Positions 1 to 5,331 of a DNA stretch of 7,808 bases are shown one piece after another. Origin of the DNA: Treponema sp. (GTDB lineage: Bacteria; Spirochaetota; Spirochaetia; Treponematales; Breznakiellaceae); NCBI GenBank assembly GCA_031278755.1, contig JAITJV010000105.1, positions 1-7,808 on the forward strand, read 5' to 3'. The translations under genes were made by a program, and so were the position numbers. The notes below the pieces were generated by a model, which was not told the origin of the DNA, ran no database searches, and was given only the letters and a program-made list of their open reading frames with translations. Position 1 is the stretch's first letter, and every line of letters begins with the position of its first letter.

Positions 1-1
1 T

Positions 2-1267
2 AAACCCCCTTCCGAGGTGCTGTCCGAGTCCGGCCTCTGGGTTTTTCTCGATAATTTCGGCGGTTTGGAGCGGCTTCCCCTGGAAAGCTGGACCGAACGG
101 GTGCTTCCCTTCGATCCCCGGAACGACGGTTACGCGGAAAAGCTTCATTTGTTTTTTGTTCACGGCGGAAAACGGTTCTTTTTTGTTCCCCTTGCCGGAA
201 AAAGATTTCAGAAATTTGAAAAGGCCCTTCCCGGGGTCCTCGGCGCGCCCTTTTCCCTTGATTTTTACGGATACGGCGCCCCCCTTTACCCTTTCATCAT
301 CCTTTTTTTTGCCGCCGGCCTTGGTTTTCTTTTTCTTTCAAAGTCCTTTCTTTCCGCCGCCGTACTTCCCGCCATGGCCGCCTTTTCCCTGGGCGGCCCG
401 CGGCCGCTGGTTTTGGCGGGGTTCCTTGCGGCGTTTACCCGCCTTCTTGCCGAACCTGTTTTCGAGTTGTTTGTAAGCCGCCGTTACCGCGCATACGGAG
501 GCGCTGTACGCCTTTGGGAATGTATGGCCCCTTACCGGAAACTGCTGTTTTCCGCCGCCGCGCTTTTAGCCTGTTACTGTTTTACCGCTCTTTCAGGGAC
601 TTTTTTTGAAATGATTCTCGCGGGGATGACGGCCGCCGCCGCGGCGGGGATTTTTGTCCTTTCCGTCCGTCTTGAATCCCTGCGGGGCAAACCACAGAAG
701 CACGTCAGGTTCAGGGCGGTTCCTATTCTCAGGGAAGAAGTAAAAATGAAGTTTTTTCCTGTCGAGGCTCTGCCCTTTACCCTGGCCGCCCTCCTTGCCC
801 TCATTCCCGCACTGCTTCCCGGCCCTATGAATTTTGGCGGCGGAACTATTGAAGCGCTTGAATCGTTTCTTGTTTCGGAAGATGATTATCTGGCCCACGC
901 CTCCTTTCAGGCAGGTTTTTCCTACCGGCCCCTTTCGGGCGGGGATTCCGCCTATTTCAGCTATACCGTGGACGGGAACCCCGCGGGCCTTCCGGAATTG
1001 CCGCCTTTTCCGGAATCTTCCGTGCCTGAGGACGTCTCCGCTGATATTCCTCCCTTTCCCCTTGGCGGTTTGGTGAATTTCCTTAAAAATTCAGGGCGGG
1101 AGGCGCGGCCGGTTCTTCCCGGTTTGCGGGATACGGTTCCTGTTCTGTTGTTGTTTTTATGTTCCCTTTCGGCCCTTATAAGGGGCAGGCGGGGAGGCAA
1201 AATTGCCGGAAATATTGTATTATATAAACGAAGGATGTATAGCGCCCCTGAGCGTGTATTGTTATGA
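2..1267 (+). CDS. Multi-pass membrane protein of unknown function, 5'-truncated
   Basis: I do not recognise this protein. The frame is open to the left edge of the window, so the GTG at 17 is probably internal and the true start lies upstream. Numbering from that GTG (416 residues), the first ~88 residues form a soluble, aromatic-rich segment. Hydrophobic segments follow at about 89-126, 129-152, 175-217 (probably two helices), 250-269 and 373-388. Between the last two is a ~100-residue polar loop rich in Pro and Ser (about 273-372), probably outside the cytoplasm. The C-terminal tail is strongly basic (RGRRGGK and beyond). There are no Cys motifs, so it is not RnfB. Its TGA overlaps the rnfC ATG in an ATGA, which implies translational coupling and suggests a role with the Rnf-like complex, perhaps as an extra membrane subunit or assembly factor. 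That role is inference only. Confidence 0.8.
   Translation, partial: KPPSEVLSESGLWVFLDNFGGLERLPLESWTERVLPFDPRNDGYAEKLHLFFVHGGKRFFFVPLAGKRFQKFEKALPGVLGAPFSLDFYGYGAPLYPFIILFFAAGLGFLFLSKSFLSAAVLPAMAAFSLGGPRPLVLAGFLAAFTRLLAEPVFELFVSRRYRAYGGAVRLWECMAPYRKLLFSAAALLACYCFTALSGTFFEMILAGMTAAAAAGIFVLSVRLESLRGKPQKHVRFRAVPILREEVKMKFFPVEALPFTLAALLALIPALLPGPMNFGGGTIEALESFLVSEDDYLAHASFQAGFSYRPLSGGDSAYFSYTVDGNPAGLPELPPFPESSVPEDVSADIPPFPLGGLVNFLKNSGREARPVLPGLRDTVPVLLLFLCSLSALIRGRRGGKIAGNIVLYKRRMYSAPERVLL
1203..1243 (+). promoter_or_regulatory. AT-rich stretch, possible internal promoter upstream of rnfC
   Basis: Inside the last codons of the upstream gene the otherwise GC-rich sequence turns AT-rich (ttgccggaaatattgtatta, then tataaa). 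A TTGCCG at 1203 and TATAAA at 1223 are only 14 bases apart. TTGTAT at 1216 and TATAGC at 1238 have a 16-base spacer. Neither pair is a good sigma-70 match. The codons here encode an ordinary basic tail, so the base composition may be chance. It is listed because it is the only promoter-like stretch near the start of the rnf genes. Confidence 0.15.
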
Positions 1268-2616
1268 CAAAAGTGTATTCATTTCCCCGGGGGGGGATTT
1301 CCCTGGAGGATCCGGCGGTTCCGGCCAAAGGCCCCAGTGTAGCAGCTTATTTGCCCGGCCTCTCGGTGGTTTCCCTGATCCAGCATTCGGGGGCCAGGGC
1401 CTATCCCGTTGTTTCCATTGGGGACGTCGTCCGCGAAGGCATGCTCATTGCGCGGGGGCAGGGCCGCGGTTCAGCCAATATACACGCCGCCGTTCCGGGC
1501 CGGGTGATACGCATGGTGTCCTGGAAAGGCCCCGGCTCCCGTACCAACGACGCCCTTGTGATACGCATGGAGGGGAGTTTTGAAAAACTTGGCAAACGGG
1601 AAGAAATTTTTCCCTGGGAAAGCCTTACCTGCTTTGAACTGCAGCGCATCATAAGCGAATACGGCATAGTAGAAATGGAAGGATCGGGATACCCCGTGTC
1701 CGACACGCTTTCTTCCTTGAGAAATTCCCCGGAGCCGTATACCCTGGTCGTCCGCTGTGTCTTTGACGACCCCTGGCTTGCCGCGGACAGGCTTTTATGC
1801 CGGGAGCGCGTCAAAGCGGTGGCGGAAGGGGCTTTTATCATGGGCCGGGCGGGAAGGGTAAGCCGCATTATTTTCGCCCTCAGCCATGGCGAGCGCGATC
1901 TGGGCGGCGCCCTGCTTGCCGAAACAGGCGGATGGGATATTCCCTCTTCGCTGGTGCTGACCGGTTCCCGCTATCCCCAGCGCAACAGGCGCGAACTGGA
2001 ACTGGTGCTGCGGCGTTACGCGAAAAAAGAATCTTTTGAACCCGGATCCCTTCTTGTTCTGGGGCCCGCCACGCTTGCGGCGGTCCATGATGCGGTCAAA
2101 CTTAAAAAACCCATACTGGATCGTTATGTCGCGGTGGGAGGCTCCGCGGTTAAAACGCCCCAGGTAATGAAGGTGCGCATAGGGACCCGTATAGGCGAAA
2201 TATTCGCCGAATGCGGCGGCTTTATCAGCAAACCGAAACGAATCGCGTCGGGTTCTCCCCTGCAGGGCCGGCCCGTGGCGGATCTTGACGAACCCATCGT
2301 AAAAACAAGTTATGCCGTATTTGCCATGCTTGAAAGCAGGATGGGGAAATTTCAGGACCGGCCGCAGAATTGCATAAGCTGCGGGGAATGCCGGGCGGTG
2401 TGCCCCGTAGGTCTTGATCCCGAAGAACTTTACAAGAAGGCCCTTTTGCGGGGCCCGCCGGCAGGGGCCGGCGTTTCCCGCGAAGGGGACGCCGACGGCC
2501 AGGGCGCAGGCTGCCACGGCTGCGGATGCTGCGATGTGGTGTGTCCTTCACGCCTTTCCCTTTCCGCCCATATTCTGGGGGATTCGGGAAATCAGGCCGG
2601 GGCGCGGAGGGCGTAA
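1264..2616 (+). CDS. rnfC: RnfC-like electron transport complex subunit, FMN-site motifs degraded
   Basis: RnfC is the peripheral subunit of the Rnf complex. It normally takes electrons to or from NADH through FMN and passes them along two 4Fe-4S clusters. Here, in 450 residues (normal length), the N-terminus has the family's FxGG(I) motif (FPRGGI, 7-12) and the barrel-sandwich segment (about 30-85). YPQ (237-239) and the region 262-310 ending in VRIGT also match RnfC. Both ferredoxin-type motifs are intact: C370-xx-C373-xx-C376-xxx-C380-P and C417-xx-C420-xx-C423-xxx-C427-P. The usual GGAGFPTHVK reads EGSGYPVSDT (139-148), and NGAECEPYLTAD reads RCVFDDPWLAAD (164-175), so key FMN/NADH-site residues are missing. 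An in-frame stop at 1249 leaves ATG 1264 as the only normal start. There is no clear ribosome binding site, which fits coupling to the upstream stop. A run of eight G lies at codons 9-11. Confidence 0.9.
   Translation: MTKVYSFPRGGISLEDPAVPAKGPSVAAYLPGLSVVSLIQHSGARAYPVVSIGDVVREGMLIARGQGRGSANIHAAVPGRVIRMVSWKGPGSRTNDALVIRMEGSFEKLGKREEIFPWESLTCFELQRIISEYGIVEMEGSGYPVSDTLSSLRNSPEPYTLVVRCVFDDPWLAADRLLCRERVKAVAEGAFIMGRAGRVSRIIFALSHGERDLGGALLAETGGWDIPSSLVLTGSRYPQRNRRELELVLRRYAKKESFEPGSLLVLGPATLAAVHDAVKLKKPILDRYVAVGGSAVKTPQVMKVRIGTRIGEIFAECGGFISKPKRIASGSPLQGRPVADLDEPIVKTSYAVFAMLESRMGKFQDRPQNCISCGECRAVCPVGLDPEELYKKALLRGPPAGAGVSREGDADGQGAGCHGCGCCDVVCPSRLSLSAHILGDSGNQAGARRA
1289..1296 (+). repeat. G8 homopolymer tract in the 5' end of rnfC
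   Basis: Eight consecutive G, directly preceded by CCCC, span codons 9-11 (Arg-Gly-Gly) of rnfC. A change of one base would shift the frame close to the start. The Gly pair is part of a conserved RnfC motif, which partly explains the run, but other Gly codons were available. Confidence 0.9.
2606..2610 (+). promoter_or_regulatory. Ribosome binding site that fixes the rnfD start
   Basis: GGAGG lies five bases before ATG 2616, inside the last codons of rnfC. It decides the 2616 start over the longer in-frame alternative at 2526, which would add 30 residues unlike any RnfD. Confidence 0.75.
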
Positions 2617-3692
2617 TGGCGAAACAGGAATATTTTCTTAAGCAGCATCCCCTGGTAAACCTGGCGCGCCCCGCTTCGGGACGGATGTGGACAACGGCTT
2701 TTTGCGCTTTTATCGCGGTCATGCAGTCGGCTTTTACCGATTCGTTTGCCTCGCTCGTCCTCGCCCTTTCCGCGTTGGCCGCCGCTTTGGGAACGGAACT
2801 GATCCTGACCTGGCGGAAAAGGGGTTTTGACGCCGTCAGGGACGGCAGCGCCGCGGCTTCGGCTCTTGTTTTTACCCTGCTTCTTCCGAACGCCATTCAC
2901 CCCCTGTACGCCGTTTTTGGGGCGGTTTTCGCCATGGCGGTGATCAAGCACAGCTTCGGGGGCCTCGGATCAAACTGGGTAAACCCCGCGGCGGGGGGAT
3001 GGCTTTTTCTTCGTTTTTCATGGCCGGGCGCGTTTGATTCGGCCTTAAAAGGATCTCCTTTAAGCGTTATTTCCGAAGGGCTTGCTTCGGGCCTGTCTAA
3101 TCCGCAGGGTTCTCCCCTGGGGATACTCAAGATCGCCGGCGGCGGGACATGGATCGCAAGCCGGCTGGACGGGACGGTAAGTTCCGCCCTTAACGGCGCC
3201 GTTTTTTCTTTTGTAAAAGCGGAACTGCCTTCGGGGTATGTCGATCTGTTTTTTTCGCGGGCGCCGGGGATCATCGCGGACCGGGGGCTCGCCGCCCTTC
3301 TCGCGGGGACTGTCATTGTCGCCGCCTTTCAGGCGGGACGGGTCTGGGTTCCCGCGGTGTACCTGTTTGTTTACGCCGTTTTTGTCAGAATCGCGGGCGG
3401 CGTCCCTTTCGGCGGGGCGGCCGGAAGCGGCGATATAATTTTCGGCCTCTTTTCCGGGGGCCTTGTCGCCGCGGCCTTTCTCCTTGCCGCCGAGCCGGTA
3501 ACCGGGGCAAAATCGGCGGCGGGGATTTTTGCCGGCGCGGTTTTGGCCGGCTTTTTAACCTGGCTTTTCCGCTATCAGGGCTTTGAAGCGTTCGGGGCCT
3601 TTCTCGCGGTTCTTTCGGTCAATGCGGTAAGCGTTATTGTACGGGGTTTTGAATTCCGGTATCTCTATTCAGGAAAAGGTCTTTCTTTATGA
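2616..3692 (+). CDS. rnfD: RnfD-like membrane subunit with atypical flavinylation motif
   Basis: RnfD (NqrB family) is an integral membrane subunit that normally carries a covalently bound FMN on a Thr and forms part of the ion path. The 358-residue product is highly hydrophobic, with about eight to ten membrane segments. Family signatures visible are FLKQHPLVNLARPASGRMW near the N-terminus, DGSA at 77-80, FGGLGSNWVNPA (114-125, compare FGGLGQNIFNPA) and AAEPVTGAKSAAG (291-303, compare ATDPVTSPTTKKG). The expected SGATPL flavin-attachment motif is not present. KGSPLSVISEG (145-155) and QGSPLGILKIAGG (164-176) sit where it should be, with Ser147 or Ser166 in place of the flavinylated Thr. ATG 2616 overlaps the rnfC TAA by one base (TAATG) and has GGAGG five bases upstream. 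An in-frame start at 2526 lies deep inside rnfC and was not used. Confidence 0.88.
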   Translation: MAKQEYFLKQHPLVNLARPASGRMWTTAFCAFIAVMQSAFTDSFASLVLALSALAAALGTELILTWRKRGFDAVRDGSAAASALVFTLLLPNAIHPLYAVFGAVFAMAVIKHSFGGLGSNWVNPAAGGWLFLRFSWPGAFDSALKGSPLSVISEGLASGLSNPQGSPLGILKIAGGGTWIASRLDGTVSSALNGAVFSFVKAELPSGYVDLFFSRAPGIIADRGLAALLAGTVIVAAFQAGRVWVPAVYLFVYAVFVRIAGGVPFGGAAGSGDIIFGLFSGGLVAAAFLLAAEPVTGAKSAAGIFAGAVLAGFLTWLFRYQGFEAFGAFLAVLSVNAVSVIVRGFEFRYLYSGKGLSL

Positions 3693-4144
3693 GCGTGGAA
3701 AACAGGGGAAAGCGGCTTTTTTCCGGCTTCAGGGATACCGCTGTTTTTCTTGGATGGGCGGCTGGTCTTTTTCTTGCGGGTTTTCTGCTCTGGTCCCTTA
3801 CCGGAACAATAAGGGATCGTTCCCTTCTCCGGACGGTAAACCGGATCTTTATGCAGAGGGACGATCCCCGGCGCCTTGACGCCCCTGTTCAGCCGCCCCG
3901 GGGGAGCGGCCGTCTTCCGGGAAACTGGTATTCGCTTGCCGGGGCAAACCATACGCTTTTTGTTTTTTCCGTGATGAGCGGGGGAATCATGGCGCCCTAT
4001 GCGGCCTTTGTAAATTCGGCGGGGAAAGTCGATGAAATAGTTCCGCTTTCCGCCCACGCGGAACAGTTTATGCCCCGTTTCAGGGAAGGATTAATGGATA
4101 TTTATATACGGCGCATTGAATCGGGAGCGGGAGGGGGCGCATGA
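3689..4144 (+). CDS. rnfG: Short RnfG-like subunit lacking the FMN-attachment motif
   Basis: RnfG (NqrC family) normally has one N-terminal membrane helix and an extracytoplasmic domain whose C-terminal part holds the SGAT motif, where ApbE-type flavin transferase attaches FMN to Thr. Here the product has 151 residues, against roughly 180-220 for most RnfG. A single membrane segment lies at about 17-39. The segment FSVMSGGIMAPYAAFVNSAG to about residue 126 resembles the RnfG stretch that reads GxGGPIEV...DGKIxGVKVLSHSE. The protein ends at IRRIESGAGGGA with no SGAT or DAxTGAT motif anywhere. The identity rests on position between rnfD and rnfE, the topology and this weak match. It starts in an ATGA overlap with rnfD (ggaaaagg upstream) and ends in an ATGA overlap with rnfE, so it looks complete and not truncated by a mutation. 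Confidence 0.72.
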   Translation: MSVENRGKRLFSGFRDTAVFLGWAAGLFLAGFLLWSLTGTIRDRSLLRTVNRIFMQRDDPRRLDAPVQPPRGSGRLPGNWYSLAGANHTLFVFSVMSGGIMAPYAAFVNSAGKVDEIVPLSAHAEQFMPRFREGLMDIYIRRIESGAGGGA

Positions 4145-4752
4145 AAGAAGCATCACACTCCTTTTGGGGGGGGCCTCCCCTGCGGGCGTTTTCGGGGGGC
4201 GCCCTTGTTGTCATGGCTTCATGCCGGCTTGCCTTTGCGCTTACAACATTGGGCGCGCTGGTATGGGTCTATGTTCTTTCCGTGCTCGCCGTCTGCGCCG
4301 TTTCTTCTTTTTTCCCCCAAAAGGGAAAATATTTTACGTTTCTTTTTTTATCAGCTTTTGCGGCGGGGCTTTACATTTTATTGCTTTGGCTTTTAAGCCC
4401 CCTTCTCGGGATGCAGATTCTTTTTATAACCGCTCTGGTTCCCCTGGTCTTCTCGGGATCGGGGATCCTTGAGCGTGCGGATACAGGCGATATGCTGGAG
4501 GCGGCGGTCCGGGCTTTTTCGGAAGCGTTTGCGTTGGGGGTTCTTGTCGTGGCCTTTTCGCTGATTCGGGAGCCGCTCGGCTGTCTTTCGCTTTCCCTTC
4601 CCGGCGGTATTCAGGGCTTTGTAAGGATTTTTTCGTTTGACGGCGGAAATTTTCTGCCTGTCCGCATCGCGTCTTCTTCCGCCGGGGCGCTGATCCTCCT
4701 TGGATACGGGGCGGGAATCTACCGGCGTATTTATCCGGAGAAGGAACCATGA
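4141..4752 (+). CDS. rnfE: RnfE-like membrane subunit, one of two 2Fe-2S cysteines missing
   Basis: RnfE and RnfA are homologous six-helix membrane proteins that insert in opposite orientation and together bind one 2Fe-2S cluster through two Cys from each. This 203-residue protein has about six hydrophobic segments (about 19-38, 40-57, 64-87, 91-106, 121-142 and 174-195). Cys28 in ASCRLAFALTT matches the Cys of the GLCPLLAVTT motif. The second motif, normally VNCAILGRAE, reads SGSGILERAD (105-114), placing Ser107 where the Cys belongs. REPLG (144-148) matches the IRExLG motif. The order after rnfG and before rnfA supports calling it rnfE, though A and E paralogues are hard to tell apart by eye. 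The start is an ATGA overlap with rnfG, with GAGGGGG three bases upstream. A G8 run lies at codons 9-11. Confidence 0.78.
   Translation: MKEASHSFWGGPPLRAFSGGALVVMASCRLAFALTTLGALVWVYVLSVLAVCAVSSFFPQKGKYFTFLFLSAFAAGLYILLLWLLSPLLGMQILFITALVPLVFSGSGILERADTGDMLEAAVRAFSEAFALGVLVVAFSLIREPLGCLSLSLPGGIQGFVRIFSFDGGNFLPVRIASSSAGALILLGYGAGIYRRIYPEKEP
4166..4173 (+). repeat. G8 homopolymer tract in the 5' end of rnfE
   Basis: Eight consecutive G span codons 9-11 (Trp-Gly-Gly) of rnfE, almost the same codon position as the G8 run in rnfC. Slippage by one base here would move translation out of frame within the first dozen codons. In this part of the protein no conserved family motif requires Gly-Gly. Confidence 0.9.
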
Positions 4753-5330
4753 GCCGGGCGGGATATTTGGCGGCCCTTGCCGTTTTTTCGGGCCTTTCTT
4801 TCAACCTTCTTTTGTACGGCCTGGGAATGGGCGGCATAGCGGCCGGCCGTGTGGAAAAAGATCGTTTTCCCCTTTTGCAGACGGGGATCTTCTTTGTCTC
4901 CGTCCTTGTTCTCTGGATTATTCTGGAGGGATTTTCTTCCGCTCTTGGTTTTTTTGAGTACTTTATAGTTTTCCCCGCGGGGGCCTTTGTATGCCGCGGA
5001 TTGCAGTGTCTTGTTTCCCGTATCCAAAAAAAGAAGCCGTTTTCCTGTGTTTTCGATTCCCGTACCGGTTATGACGGGCTGGCCGGGGCTTCGCTCTTCC
5101 TTACCCGCATGCTTGCCGCGGACTTTGCCGGCGCCCTCGTCCTTGCCCTGGGTTTTACCGCGGGGATCATGGGGACTGTCCTTGTTTTAAGGGAGATACG
5201 GCGCAGATCCCTTATGGAGGCGGTTCCTGTCTTTCTCCGGGGCAGCCCCCTTACCCTTATTTCCATGGGGCTTCTTTCCCTGATCTTTGGTTCCGCGGCC
5301 GCCGTATTGTTCAGGGTGCTGGGAGGATAG
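4749..5330 (+). CDS. rnfA: RnfA-like membrane subunit lacking both 2Fe-2S cysteines
   Basis: This is the second RnfA/NqrE-type membrane subunit, 193 residues, the usual RnfA length. The C-terminal third is the clearest match: ALGFTAGIMGTVLVLREI (133-150) and VFLRGSPLTLISMGLLSL (161-178) resemble the RnfA segments GLGFTLALVLFAGIRE and PFxGTPIALIxAGLLSL. The N-terminal NNFVLSRFLGICPFLG motif corresponds to SFNLLLYGLGMGGIAA (17-32), with Gly28 at the Cys position. The TTNCAVLG motif corresponds to a region around 108-118 (YDGLAGASLFL) that has no Cys. The three Cys present (82, 87, 100) are outside both motifs. It overlaps rnfE by ATGA, with ggagaagga just upstream, and ends one base before the next gene. 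No rnfB follows, unlike in many rnf operons. Confidence 0.78.
   Translation: MSRAGYLAALAVFSGLSFNLLLYGLGMGGIAAGRVEKDRFPLLQTGIFFVSVLVLWIILEGFSSALGFFEYFIVFPAGAFVCRGLQCLVSRIQKKKPFSCVFDSRTGYDGLAGASLFLTRMLAADFAGALVLALGFTAGIMGTVLVLREIRRRSLMEAVPVFLRGSPLTLISMGLLSLIFGSAAAVLFRVLGG
5322..5326 (+). promoter_or_regulatory. Ribosome binding site that fixes the GH57-like start
   Basis: GGAGG in the last codons of rnfA lies five bases before ATG 5332. Family members begin almost directly at the I-L-G-x-H-N-H strand, which this start gives. An in-frame ATG at 5287 would add 15 residues of rnfA-overlapping sequence and was rejected. Confidence 0.75.
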
Positions 5331-5331
5331 T

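Noticed and set aside
17..19. GTG as the true start of the first gene
   Set aside because: The same frame is open from base 2 with no stop, and the first residues look like the middle of a domain with no start-like ribosome site, so the gene most likely begins left of the window.
1795..2517. Long minus-strand open frame (240 codons) opposite rnfC
   Set aside because: It is the antisense of a clear, conserved gene with iron-sulfur motifs. GC-rich codon use leaves the opposite strand free of stops, and the translation shows no recognisable domain.
2225..2896. Minus-strand open frame across the rnfC/rnfD junction
   Set aside because: It spans two well-supported plus-strand genes, is rich in Arg, Pro and Ala as expected of shadow frames, and has no family match.
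4116..4472. Frameshift in rnfG that would restore a longer C-terminus with SGAT
   Set aside because: The alternative frames after the rnfG stop contain no SGAT-like motif, and rnfE starts in a normal overlap with the rnfG stop, so no frameshift needs to be invoked.
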